From a virus, in IMG/VR virus record IMGVR_UViG_3300042907_001518, positions 36,502-100,501 of that record: DNA of 64,000 nt; one strand, given 5' to 3'. A program made the position numbers and the translations under genes. The notes beneath the pieces are model-generated. The model had not been told where the DNA came from. It worked only from the letters and a program-made list of their open reading frames with translations, and made no database searches. Shown piece by piece: positions 16,559 to 22,810 of this stretch; within the stretch, counting starts at the first letter, position 1, and every line of letters begins with the position of its first letter.

Positions 16559-16969
16559 ATGAACGACGTGATTTTGTTTGGTTTGATTTTTGCTGGTGTG
16601 GTTGCTTGTATGATTGCGTTCGGTGGCTTTCATATCTATCGTGGCGTTAACGGTAGCCTTGCTAATGCTCAGGTTGGAGAAGTTTATAACTTTGAATATC
16701 TCCAGCCGCATCATGGTGATCCGGTGCGAGTGCTTGCTAGGGTGATCGAACCTGCGTATACGCTTAGTGATGAGAGTATCCGTAGGCTGAATACTAAGAG
16801 CAACTATCGTATCAGTGATCCTGAGTTCAAGCGTACTCGCCACCTTGTAACGTGCGAGACTCCCAATGGTGAAGTGCGACAGTTCTATGCCGAGCGTGCT
16901 AAGAACGTGCGTCGTCCTCTTCTTGCGGGACTGCTCTTCCGTACAGGAACTGCACACCTGTTCGCGTGA
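16559..16969 (+). CDS. Membrane-anchored hypothetical protein, 136 aa
   Basis: One N-terminal transmembrane helix (ILFGLIFAGVVACMIAFGGF), then a soluble basic domain with beta pattern (VGEVYNFEYL, VRVLARVIEP, HLVTCETPNGEVRQFYAE). Ribosome site AAGGAG. Likely inserted in the inner membrane; role unknown. Confidence 0.7.
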   Translation: MNDVILFGLIFAGVVACMIAFGGFHIYRGVNGSLANAQVGEVYNFEYLQPHHGDPVRVLARVIEPAYTLSDESIRRLNTKSNYRISDPEFKRTRHLVTCETPNGEVRQFYAERAKNVRRPLLAGLLFRTGTAHLFA

Positions 16970-16996
16970 ACGATTGTTCAGTTCGGTTAACCCTGG

Positions 16997-17079
16997 CCCT
17001 AAGTTGTTGCCACGCAATGACTTAGGGTTCGGGGGCGCCGCCGAGTTGGTCGTAACTCCTTATCTCATAAGGGCTTACA
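16997..17079 (+). repeat. Double-dyad element, copy 7
   Basis: Left dyad CCTAAGTTGTTG/ATGACTTAGGG is well paired; core GGGGGCGCCGCC; right dyad CGTAACTCCTTA/TAAGGGCTTACAG shows both outer and inner arms. Confidence 0.85.
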
Positions 17080-17096
17080 GAATATTTAAATAATGC

Positions 17097-17124
17097 TTGA
17101 CAAAATGCCGATATAGTATATACT
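17097..17124 (+). promoter_or_regulatory. Promoter
   Basis: -35 TTGACA, 16-nt spacer with GCCGATA, -10 TATACT; drives the 44-codon gene at 17,144. Confidence 0.75.
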
Positions 17125-17143
17125 AGACACAACAGGAGACAGT

Positions 17144-17278
17144 ATGCAAAAATATGCTTGGATAATTTGGGTAGGATGCGAGATTAAGGGAACTATAGAA
17201 GCATATAGTGCCTGGGAAGCAGAGGCAAAAGCAGTAGAAAAATTCGGCAAATTGGTTAGGGTTGAACGAGATTGCTAG
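17144..17278 (+). CDS. Small protein, 44 aa
   Basis: ATG at 17144 after ACAGGAGACAGT. YAWIIWVGCEIKGTIEAYS then WEAEAKAVEKFGKLVRVER: a beta hairpin and a helix. A decayed, start-less relative seems to lie at 18,991-19,107 in the same promoter/gene/GTCAG-motif/promoter order. Confidence 0.6.
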   Translation: MQKYAWIIWVGCEIKGTIEAYSAWEAEAKAVEKFGKLVRVERDC

Positions 17279-17283
17279 TTTCA

Positions 17284-17324
17284 CCTAATCCTACGGATTT
17301 GGGCTGGGTGGGTATAGTCAGCGA
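17284..17324 (+). repeat. GTCAG motif, copy A
   Basis: CCTAATCCTACGGATTTGG, then GGGTATAGTCAGCGA. One of six related short sequences; lies between a small gene and the next promoter. Function unknown. Confidence 0.5.
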
Positions 17325-17331
17325 GAACCTC

Positions 17332-17360
17332 TTGACAAATGAATTTTAGCAGTGTAGGAT
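17332..17360 (+). promoter_or_regulatory. Promoter
   Basis: -35 TTGACA, 17-nt spacer lacking CGATA, -10 TAGGAT; the next ATG is only 6 nt past the -10, implying a leaderless or near-leaderless mRNA. Confidence 0.6.
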
Positions 17361-17366
17361 AGACTT

Positions 17367-17645
17367 ATGGAATATGGATACGGCGAAGGGTTGTGGATCA
17401 ATGGCTCTCACTGGTATGGTGATCCGTATCATTTGTATTCTGATTTTACTACCAATTTTGATTTGAGTCCTAACCCTTTATATATTTATAATGATGGTGG
17501 ACAGAATCTCTATATCTTTTATAATGCTGTTCTCAAGCCAGATATCCAGCCCGTACCAGTACCCGAACCATCTTGCCTATTCTTGGCAGTATGCTCAATC
17601 TTAATGATCTTTTTTTTAAAGAAAAGGGTCTTGACAAGTCGATAA
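17367..17645 (+). CDS. PEP-CTERM-like protein, 92 aa
   Basis: The last ~30 residues read VPVPEPSCLFLAVCSILM, a hydrophobic stretch, then LKKRVLTSR: the Pro-Glu-Pro, helix and basic end of PEP-CTERM/exosortase sorting signals. The first 60 residues are aromatic-rich (GYGEGLWINGSHWYGDPYH) and no N-terminal signal peptide is visible, which is odd for this class. It may be a mimic or fragment of a host surface protein. The next promoter overlaps its 3' end. Confidence 0.55.
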   Translation: MEYGYGEGLWINGSHWYGDPYHLYSDFTTNFDLSPNPLYIYNDGGQNLYIFYNAVLKPDIQPVPVPEPSCLFLAVCSILMIFFLKKRVLTSR

Positions 17646-17658
17646 TAGAGTGTAGAAT
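17631..17658 (+). promoter_or_regulatory. Promoter inside the end of the PEP-CTERM gene
   Basis: -35 TTGACA, 16-nt spacer with GTCGATA, -10 TAGAAT. The nearest ATG (17657) lies in the -10 itself, so the transcript begins without an immediate gene. Confidence 0.75.
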
Positions 17659-18090
17659 GATTGAAGAACAAGCAAACGCTTGTTGGCTGTGTCGGGCCGA
17701 GCAGCCGGTAAAAACGGTAGTTGATGTCCTAGGAAACGTCTTCTACAATCGGTCCTAACAATACAAACTTGCGTATGGTAGTTGCTACTACTAGAGAGAT
17801 AGCCCAGCAAACAGCGTCTGCATCTAATGGGTGTACGGGGTTGCCGACCTAGGCTATAGGAAGGCTTATGCTGCTCTCTATTGGGTTGGATTCCCGACAT
17901 ACGTTATAATACAACCAGTAACCGTCACCAAGAGCCAGACTAACCGGAACATGATGCTAGCAGTTCATCCGGTTACAGGGAGGTTTCCGTGGGCGGTTTC
18001 CACCAGTGTTTACCTTGCTCCAAGGGTTCAGAATATCGGAGTATTGGTGGATTATAGAATCGGATCGTAAAAGATTCGCTGGTTTTAATA
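17659..18090 (+). ncRNA. Structured transcribed region, possible non-coding RNA or leader
   Basis: About 430 nt follow a strong promoter before the next convincing gene. The stretch has many inverted repeats: ACAAGC/GCTTGT at 17,666, and TAACCGGA/TCCGGTTA enclosing ~22 nt near 17,940. Its composition is less AT-rich than nearby genes. A GTG-started frame at 17,831-18,070 (79 codons) is open but lacks a ribosome site and recognisable features. Non-coding RNA is the better guess. Confidence 0.4.
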
Positions 18091-18103
18091 CAAAGGAAAA
18101 AGA

Positions 18104-18265
18104 ATGACTAAAGATGAAGCAATAATTAAGGTTCTCAAGGTTCTAAAGAATCCTATGCTGGTTATGAGTCCTGCTAAACAAGAGGCATTGACTTTAGCAG
18201 AAGAATACGGTATAATGGCTAAAGATTTGATTGAGAGTTGGTCGAATATAGCAATGAGGACATAA
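18104..18265 (+). CDS. Small helical protein, 53 aa
   Basis: ATG after CAAAGGAAAAAGA. Two or three short helices (DEAIIKVLKVLKN, PAKQEALTLAEEYG). Its TAA overlaps the next ATG. Function not recognised. Confidence 0.7.
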   Translation: MTKDEAIIKVLKVLKNPMLVMSPAKQEALTLAEEYGIMAKDLIESWSNIAMRT

Positions 18266-18489
18266 TGACTGTTAACGAACTTATCGAGGCTCTTAACCAC
18301 TATCCCGGCAATATGAGGGTTCTTACTCTTGGATATGAGGGTGGATATGATGATGTGGGCATACGAACCGAAGAGATTGTGTTCAATGTTAATGATAAAG
18401 ACACTTGGTATTATGGGCCTCATGAATGTGTGAAGTATACCGATAGTGATGCTGGTACAAAATGTTTGATTGTTTGGAGGGGAAAATGA
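18265..18489 (+). CDS. Small phage protein, MTVNELIEAL type, 74 aa
   Basis: TVNELIEALNHYPGNMRVL and GYEGGYDDVGIRTEEI form a pattern common in tailed-phage hypothetical proteins (helix, P.d..V.v.gyEGGy.d). TAATG-coupled to the upstream gene. Role unknown. Confidence 0.75.
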   Translation: MTVNELIEALNHYPGNMRVLTLGYEGGYDDVGIRTEEIVFNVNDKDTWYYGPHECVKYTDSDAGTKCLIVWRGK

Positions 18490-18611
18490 TCTATCTTAAT
18501 CTTAATGAGATTGAGCGATTGGCCGAAATCGTATCCGAACTGGTTAAGTTGGGTATGAGTGTTACTGCTGAACTCAAATATGATAGGTGGCAGATAGAGG
18601 TATATAAGTAA
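18486..18611 (+). CDS. Small protein, 41 aa
   Basis: ATGA overlap upstream and TAATG overlap downstream. LNLNEIERLAEIVSELVKLG is one amphipathic helix, followed by a beta strand WQIEVYK. Confidence 0.6.
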   Translation: MIYLNLNEIERLAEIVSELVKLGMSVTAELKYDRWQIEVYK

Positions 18612-18865
18612 TGGAATGGATTAGTTTTCATGGACCACGACGCCCTATTAATGGCCAGAAGATTATCTATTATGGTGAGGCTATTGGTGTGTGGCGTGGA
18701 GTCTATAAAATAGATTACAATGATAAGTTCTGTATTCATATCATTCATTGCGGTGAATCGTGGGGTGCTGTAGACTATATGGATGCTCCATGGTGGATGC
18801 CAGATGAGGGACAAGATAAGCCAGCACCACCAGAGTTCGATTATCCACCAGATTATCCTAAGTGA
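18611..18865 (+). CDS. Hypothetical protein, 84 aa
   Basis: Trp/Pro/Asp-rich with WISFHGPRRPINGQKIIYYG and a PWWMPDEG segment; similar small proteins with an MDVTHWMPLPEPP-like core occur in phages, where the Trp-Met-Pro-pattern is typical. Last gene of a four-gene chain; its stop lies in double-dyad copy 8. Confidence 0.7.
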   Translation: MEWISFHGPRRPINGQKIIYYGEAIGVWRGVYKIDYNDKFCIHIIHCGESWGAVDYMDAPWWMPDEGQDKPAPPEFDYPPDYPK

Positions 18866-18939
18866 TTACTGTATAAGGACTTAGAGCGAATCGGGCGGGC
18901 CAAATTTGTCGTAAGTTCTTATCCTACAAGCACTTAGGA
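18857..18939 (+). repeat. Double-dyad element, copy 8
   Basis: CCTAAGTGATTA/GGACTTAGAG, core GGGCGGGCC, right dyad CGTAAGTTCTTA/GCACTTAGGA. The upstream gene's last codons are inside it. Confidence 0.8.
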
Positions 18940-18956
18940 TTTTTTAAAGAACCCTA

Positions 18957-18985
18957 TTGACAAAAGCCGATAATAGTAGTATACT
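18957..18985 (+). promoter_or_regulatory. Promoter
   Basis: -35 TTGACA, 17-nt spacer with GCCGATA, -10 TATACT. The sequence it drives appears to be a dead gene. Confidence 0.7.
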
Positions 18986-18987
18986 AG

Positions 18988-19107
18988 AACAAGACGATAG
19001 ATGAGGGCCGCTGGCAGAATGATATCAAAGAAGCCGCGGTTAAATGCAAAGCCGAGTATGGCATAACCCAATCTATTGTTTTTCCTAATCCTAGCGGATT
19101 GGCGTGA
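18988..19107 (+). pseudogene. Start-less remnant of a small gene
   Basis: An open frame of ~39 codons without ATG reads DEGRWQNDIKEAAVKCKAEY and ends in TGA at 19,107. It occupies the same place as the 17,144 gene (promoter, small gene, GTCAG motif, promoter), suggesting a duplicated cassette that decayed. Confidence 0.4.
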
Positions 19108-19124
19108 GTGGCTGTAGTCAGCGA
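19084..19124 (+). repeat. GTCAG motif, copy B
   Basis: CCTAATCCTAGCGGATTGG then GTGGCTGTAGTCAGCGA; nearly identical at both ends to copy A. Confidence 0.5.
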
Positions 19125-19137
19125 ATATCTAGTGGTC

Positions 19138-19166
19138 TTGACAACGATTGGTCGATAAGGTATACT
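19138..19166 (+). promoter_or_regulatory. Promoter
   Basis: -35 TTGACA, 17-nt spacer with GTCGATA, -10 TATACT; the ATG of the next gene is 7 nt past the -10. Confidence 0.75.
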
Positions 19167-19172
19167 ATAAGC

Positions 19173-19598
19173 ATGAAACAGAACAAACTACATGGCGAAG
19201 TTCGATTTCACCTGAGTAATGGCCAGCATTATATGCACTGGCAAGTGAAAGTTAAGCAGGGTGGCGAGACTGTTGATGTCTATTATTATAACCCCAAAGA
19301 ATATCAGTTGGAAATGATTGGTTGTAAATTAGTGAATAAGCCTAATAAAGCCAAGAAAGTTCATGCTGCTGGTGTGCATGATGTTAGTGGGTGGGTGCGA
19401 TGTGAAGAAGTTATGTTGAGGAAGGATTTTCATCCGGCTCTACCTATTGACAATCTTGAGAAGTTGTTTTATAACCCATTAAGAGATCCATACTGGCGAC
19501 GAGAAAGTGACAATAGTGAGTTTATTTGGGACAATACCGAATACTCCACATTGATTACACAGGGCAAACAAGTTTACGTTTTAGAGGAAAGAACCTAA
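19173..19598 (+). CDS. Hypothetical protein, 141 aa
   Basis: Beta-rich N-terminal half (EVRFHLSNGQHYMHWQVKVK, VDVYYYNPKEYQL) and a C-terminal DFHPALPIDN/NPLRDPYW segment. No known family recognised. The transcript appears almost leaderless. Stop overlaps double-dyad copy 9. Confidence 0.7.
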   Translation: MKQNKLHGEVRFHLSNGQHYMHWQVKVKQGGETVDVYYYNPKEYQLEMIGCKLVNKPNKAKKVHAAGVHDVSGWVRCEEVMLRKDFHPALPIDNLEKLFYNPLRDPYWRRESDNSEFIWDNTEYSTLITQGKQVYVLEERT

Positions 19599-19675
19599 AG
19601 CCTTGCTGCTAAAAGACTTAGCACAAGGCGGGCCGGCCCCGCTCGTCATAACTCCTTATCTACCAACCACTTAGA
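19593..19675 (+). repeat. Double-dyad element, copy 9
   Basis: CCTAAAGCCTTG/AGACTTAGC, core GGCGGGCCGGCCCCGC (palindromic GGGCCGGCCC-like), right dyad CATAACTCCTTA/CCACTTAGAAC. Confidence 0.85.
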
Positions 19676-19714
19676 ACAAATTTGAGAAATCTAGAAAAGG
19701 ATTCACGAACGGGG

Positions 19715-19742
19715 TTGACAGTGCCGATAAGTATAGTATACT
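19715..19742 (+). promoter_or_regulatory. Promoter (first of tandem pair)
   Basis: -35 TTGACA, 16-nt spacer with GCCGATA, -10 TATACT. Followed by ~60 nt with no gene before a second promoter. Confidence 0.7.
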
Positions 19743-19802
19743 GATAGCATCACACGACAAGACGACCGCAGATGCCAACAGCAGAAACCATCTGGCAGAC
19801 TC

Positions 19803-19831
19803 TTGACAAATGATGTTTGATAGGGTATAGT
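19803..19831 (+). promoter_or_regulatory. Promoter (second of tandem pair)
   Basis: -35 TTGACA, 17-nt spacer (TTGATA rather than CGATA), -10 TATAGT; serves the 19,877 gene. Confidence 0.65.
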
Positions 19832-19876
19832 TACTTTACTTGGTTCGATAACACTTTTGGAAAGGTTAGGTTGATT

Positions 19877-20134
19877 ATGCGTACTTATGATTTTGCTGTT
19901 GCGGTTGCTTCTGACTCGCTGGATACTGAGGTGGTTGAGGATACGATCAAGCAGGCTCTTGCTGATGGTCTGCCCGATGGTACTCTTGTGGTTGTAAAGG
20001 CCCAGGGGATCAAGGATTATTCGGAGCAGGGTTGGAAGGTTGCTCGTAATCGTAAGTTTGGCGTGAGCGTCAAGCAGGCCGGTGATGGTCACAAGGCTAA
20101 GACTACTAAGGTTGAAGTTGAGACTGTTGCCTGA
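19877..20134 (+). CDS. Hypothetical protein, 85 aa
   Basis: ATG at 19877 after AAAGGTTAGG. TYDFAVAVASDSLDTEVVEDT and GTLVVVKAQGIKD suggest a compact alpha/beta fold; the tail is Lys-rich. GC-rich third positions mark it as well expressed. Function not recognised. Confidence 0.7.
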   Translation: MRTYDFAVAVASDSLDTEVVEDTIKQALADGLPDGTLVVVKAQGIKDYSEQGWKVARNRKFGVSVKQAGDGHKAKTTKVEVETVA

Positions 20135-20156
20135 GTATAAAAATATGCTATAATAT

Positions 20157-20197
20157 CCGATAGACCGCTGGTGTTGAACTGGCGGCTATCGGTTTTT
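20157..20197 (+). terminator. Rho-independent terminator
   Basis: CCGATAG-CCGC pairs with GGCGG-CTATCGG (12-bp stem with one bulge), then TTTTT. It separates the 19,877 gene from the tRNA pair. Confidence 0.9.
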
Positions 20198-20199
20198 AT

Positions 20200-20271
20200 G
20201 GCCCCATAGTTAAATGGATATAACAAGTGCCTTCTAAGCACTGGTTAGAGGTTCGATTCCTCTTGGGGCTA
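20200..20271 (+). tRNA. tRNA-Arg (TCT)
   Basis: Seven-bp acceptor stem (first pair G-T), anticodon stem AGTGC/GCACT with loop CTTCTAA, T-arm AGAGG-TTCGATT-CCTCT. CCA not encoded. Reads AGA. Confidence 0.95.
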
Positions 20272-20277
20272 CTTTTG

Positions 20278-20351
20278 GGGGGTGTAGATCAATCGGTTAG
20301 ATCGCCAGCCTGTCACGCTGGAGGTTGCGGGTTCGAGTCCCGTCACCCTCG
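20278..20351 (+). tRNA. tRNA-Asp (GTC)
   Basis: Anticodon stem CCAGC/GCTGG with loop CTGTCAC; T-loop TTCGAGT; acceptor GGGGGTG/CACCCTC. Separated from tRNA-Arg by 6 nt. Confidence 0.95.
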
Positions 20352-20356
20352 CTTGC

Positions 20357-20439
20357 TCTAAGTATATACTGCATAAGGACTTAGGGTTCGTCCGCGGGGC
20401 CTCGTTCGTCGTAACTCGTGATGAGACAAGAACTTACGT
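20357..20439 (+). repeat. Double-dyad element, copy 10
   Basis: CTAAGTATATA/GGACTTAGGG, core TCCGCGGGGCC, right dyad CGTAACTCGTGA/GAACTTACGTC. Begins 6 nt after tRNA-Asp. Confidence 0.8.
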
Positions 20440-20467
20440 CAAAAATATTTTTACCAAAGTTTTTCTC

Positions 20468-20496
20468 TTGACTGTGCCGATACCATAGTGTAGAAT
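20468..20496 (+). promoter_or_regulatory. Promoter
   Basis: -35 TTGACT, 17-nt spacer with GCCGATA, -10 TAGAAT; leads into the unit 20,518-22,008. Confidence 0.75.
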
Positions 20497-20517
20497 CGCT
20501 ATACATAGGAGACAATC

Positions 20518-21228
20518 ATGAAAACCGCAAATGGTAATGATAAGTTGGGTAAGGAAAACTGCATCGTAGTGAGTCGTCCCGTTGGCGATACTTGTCCTAG
20601 CGATTGTGATTTTCTCGGAAACGGATGCTATGCTGAGGATTTGGAAAATATCTATCCCGGTGTTCGTCCCGCTGGTATGCAAAATCTTATCACGGAAAAA
20701 AATCGTATTCGTGCCATGCTGGTCGATGCCGCTAAGAAAAATAAGGATGTCCGGTGGCATGAGCGTGGCGACTTTTTCAAGTATGGTGAACTTGACACTG
20801 AATATGTCGATAATGTACTGTGGGCTTGTGAGAGTATCTTGTCCAGTGGCGGTAGTCTGCCGACTATGTGGGCCTATACCCATATTTATGATGCTCGGTT
20901 GTCTACCGAACTTGGCAAGTATATCAATATGTATGCTAGTATTCATAATGGTGAAGATATGAAACAAGCAAAAGAGGCTGGTTTCAAGCATTTCGCATGG
21001 TGTGATAGTGATACTAAGATTGCTCCGAAGCGTCCTCGCAGTAAGGCTAAAGCCGACGCATGGAGAGCGGCACTGCCGAAACTGATTGTGCTGGAAGGTG
21101 AGAAGTTTATCACTTGCCCGGAAATTCGTCGTGGTCGTGGTGTTGTGACTTGCACCGAAAGTAAAAATAGTGTACACTGCGATTTGTGTCCGCGTGGTCT
21201 GGCTAATGTTTTGTTTCCATCTCACTAA
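20518..21228 (+). CDS. Phage Cys-rich protein, TCPSDCDF-GNGCYAE type
   Basis: 236 residues. N-terminus: NDKLGKENCIVVSRP, then TCPSDCDFLGNGCYAE, typical of a phage family (DUF7227/gp37-like) with conserved cysteines that may bind metal. Further on WHERGDFFK, FAWCDSD, and a C-terminal CTESKNSVHCDLCPRG Cys cluster. Function is unknown for the family; a nuclease or metal-binding enzyme has been suggested only by its Cys/His pattern. Confidence 0.75.
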   Translation: MKTANGNDKLGKENCIVVSRPVGDTCPSDCDFLGNGCYAEDLENIYPGVRPAGMQNLITEKNRIRAMLVDAAKKNKDVRWHERGDFFKYGELDTEYVDNVLWACESILSSGGSLPTMWAYTHIYDARLSTELGKYINMYASIHNGEDMKQAKEAGFKHFAWCDSDTKIAPKRPRSKAKADAWRAALPKLIVLEGEKFITCPEIRRGRGVVTCTESKNSVHCDLCPRGLANVLFPSH

Positions 21229-21235
21229 GGAACGG

Positions 21236-21769
21236 ATGATGACATACGTTTTAGAAAAGTATCATTCTTGCGGTAGCCGGTCTGACTTTTATACTCTCAA
21301 GGATAGTATCTATGGTTTCAAAACTTTTAAAAACAAAGATGATGCTGAACGTGCTAGGTCAACTCAAATAGTATTAGCCGAGCATGATCTTGCTCCGAAA
21401 GTATACAGTGAAGTAGGCCGGATTAAGGTTGGAAAAAGCAAAAAACGTCAACAATTAAGTAATTGGGGATATATCACAGAGGTTGCGGAATTGCCCGGCT
21501 GTGGTGGAAACGCTTGTGAATGTGGAGACTGTGAGTATCTTGAAGATGAGTTATTTGATGAAATAGAAAATTTAAAATTTGAGATTAATGAAACCACTAA
21601 CTACTATTTTTCAGATGCTCACGTTGGGAATATAGGATATGTACGCAGAGGGATTCATAAACTTTTGGTTTGCATAGATACTGGATATGAAAGCGTAAGC
21701 ACTTATGATCCAGACGATGATGATTGTGATTGTTCGATATGTATGGCGGCAGCGAAAGGCAACAAATAA
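21236..21769 (+). CDS. Kinase-like fold protein (paralogue of 52,406)
   Basis: 177 residues. Reads as a shrunken protein-kinase C-lobe: IYGFKTFKN (possible ATP-lysine), LAEHDLAPKVYSE, WGYITEVAEL (hinge), SDAHVGNIGYV (catalytic loop D-x-H-x-x-N) and LVCIDTGYES (DFG-equivalent D-T-G). The 52,406 product has the same series. Glycine-rich loop is not evident, so activity is uncertain. A Cys cluster (CGGNACECGDCEY) is specific to this copy. Start: double ATG at 21236/21239 after AAGGA. Confidence 0.6.
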   Translation: MMTYVLEKYHSCGSRSDFYTLKDSIYGFKTFKNKDDAERARSTQIVLAEHDLAPKVYSEVGRIKVGKSKKRQQLSNWGYITEVAELPGCGGNACECGDCEYLEDELFDEIENLKFEINETTNYYFSDAHVGNIGYVRRGIHKLLVCIDTGYESVSTYDPDDDDCDCSICMAAAKGNK

Positions 21770-22008
21770 TGAAATATTATATTAAATGTGGAACACTACA
21801 ACTAAAATATAGTACAGATAAAAATCCTATTGACGCAGCAGTAACTACTCTGGGAGAAAGTAATAAATTCGATGTGTTGGGTGAGCATTTCTATATTGAT
21901 GAACGTGGTTTTAGGGATTATGCTAGTGCTGACAAACTCACGCAGGTAATTAAGTTAAGTAAGGTGTGTAGATTAGCCGGTTGGGAACTAAACAGAGAAG
22001 ACGAATAA
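21769..22008 (+). CDS. Phage protein with FYIDERGFRD motif, 79 aa
   Basis: KYYIKCGTLQLKYSTDKNPIDAA then HFYIDERGFRD is a common small tailed-phage family of unknown role. Start overlaps the upstream stop (TAATG). Confidence 0.75.
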   Translation: MKYYIKCGTLQLKYSTDKNPIDAAVTTLGESNKFDVLGEHFYIDERGFRDYASADKLTQVIKLSKVCRLAGWELNREDE

Positions 22009-22014
22009 ACAACC

Positions 22015-22097
22015 CGTAAACCCTTTGTGTGTAAGCACTTAGGGCTTGCGGGGCCGGCCCGGTTTGACGTAAGTCCTTATCTCATAACAACTTACGG
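22015..22097 (+). repeat. Double-dyad element, copy 11
   Basis: CGTAAACCCTTT/GCACTTAGGG, core GCGGGGCCGGCCCGG (palindromic GGGCCGGCCC-like), right dyad CGTAAGTCCTTA/CAACTTACGG. Right dyad closest to the consensus. Confidence 0.9.
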
Positions 22098-22119
22098 AAA
22101 ATCTTAAAAATCTCTCAAG

Positions 22120-22149
22120 TTCCACCCGTAGGCTGTCGATATATAGAAT
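22120..22149 (+). promoter_or_regulatory. Weak promoter
   Basis: -35 TTCCAC, 18-nt spacer with GTCGATA, -10 TAGAAT. The ATG at 22150 touches the -10 and is excluded from the transcript, favouring the start at 22198. Confidence 0.45.
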
Positions 22150-22179
22150 ATGATCACAAGAATCAAGGTTAGATGGGTA

Positions 22180-22207
22180 TTGACAAGAAGTGAACGTATG
22201 ATACAAT
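22180..22207 (+). promoter_or_regulatory. Promoter overlapping gene start
   Basis: -35 TTGACA, 16-nt spacer without CGATA, -10 TACAAT. Another TTGACA/TACAAT pair lies at 22,303-22,330 inside the gene and could serve the 22,424 gene. Confidence 0.45.
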
Positions 22208-22440
22208 GGGTGGGTGTTTTGATTGCTTTATTCGGTTTGGCCTATACTGGTGTAAAGGATTATCAGAAGGGGGAAATCAAACTTCCGACGATTCAAAAAC
22301 CCTTGACAAAAACAGTTTATCCTATACAATATTGCTTAATGGCTTACGATCCTAACTTAGAAAAGGTTTTTTACTTACACGAAAATGGTCAATGGTATGA
22401 TTACGCTCCACAACAACGACGATATGCGTCCTCGCCGTAA
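22198..22440 (+). CDS. Membrane-anchored small protein, 80 aa
   Basis: Starting at 22198: IQWVGVLIALFGLAYTGV is one transmembrane helix, then a soluble tail with VYPIQYCLMAYDPN and FYLHENGQWYDYA. The frame is open further upstream, so the start is a judgement based on the promoter position. Confidence 0.55.
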   Translation: MIQWVGVLIALFGLAYTGVKDYQKGEIKLPTIQKPLTKTVYPIQYCLMAYDPNLEKVFYLHENGQWYDYAPQQRRYASSP

Positions 22441-22591
22441 ATACAGCAATATTAAGATTCAGACTAAAAAATCATGGGAAGTACCTACGGGTCACAGGGA
22501 ACACCGTGATACGCTCATGGACAATCGCCCGAAGCGTCAGCGTACCAGAAAAGATATTGACAGGAGTTGGCGTAAAGAGTATGATATGTAG
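22424..22591 (+). CDS. Small Arg-rich phage protein, 55 aa
   Basis: RPRRKYSNIKIQTKKSWEV, GHREHRDTLMDNRPKRQRTR and a C-terminal W: a recurring small basic phage protein of unknown role. Overlaps the end of the upstream gene by 17 bp. Confidence 0.65.
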   Translation: MRPRRKYSNIKIQTKKSWEVPTGHREHRDTLMDNRPKRQRTRKDIDRSWRKEYDM

Positions 22592-22594
22592 ATT

Positions 22595-22667
22595 GCCGAT
22601 GTAACTCAGTTGGTAGAGTAGCAGTTTTGTAAACTGCCTGTCGTCGGTTCGACTCCGACCATCGGCT
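22595..22667 (+). tRNA. tRNA-Thr (TGT)
   Basis: Acceptor GCCGATG/CATCGGC, anticodon stem GCAGT/ACTGC with loop TTTGTAA, T-arm GTCGG-TTCGACT-CCGAC. Confidence 0.95.
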
Positions 22668-22673
22668 CTTGTT

Positions 22674-22743
22674 GCCCGATAGCACAATGGTACTGCAACG
22701 GATTTTGGTTCCGTCGTTTCTAGGTTCGAATCCTAGTCGGGCA
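22674..22743 (+). tRNA. tRNA-Gln (TTG)
   Basis: Acceptor GCCCGAT/GTCGGGC, anticodon stem ACGGA/TCCGT with loop TTTTGGT, T-loop TTCGAAT. Confidence 0.95.
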
Positions 22744-22810
22744 TTAAATTATGGTTCGAATCTTGACTCTCAGATGGTGTATAATTATTATATACTAGGA
22801 GTCAAGAACT

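Noticed and set aside
16364-17017. 217-codon leftward frame
   Set aside because: Spans three units including a promoter and part of a double-dyad copy; no initiation signals; shadow of 16,235 and 16,559 genes.
17657-17758. 33-codon frame with a CxxC (CWLC)
   Set aside because: Its ATG lies inside the -10 box of the promoter at 17,631, so that promoter cannot express it, and no other start fits.
17831-18070. 79-codon GTG-started frame
   Set aside because: No ribosome site or recognisable domain; the region is rich in inverted repeats, so a structured RNA is favoured. Kept as an alternative in the ncRNA entry.
20434-21225. 263-codon leftward frame opposite the Cys-rich protein gene
   Set aside because: Long but shadows a conserved phage family with its own promoter and ribosome-adjacent start; composition is that of a reverse complement frame.
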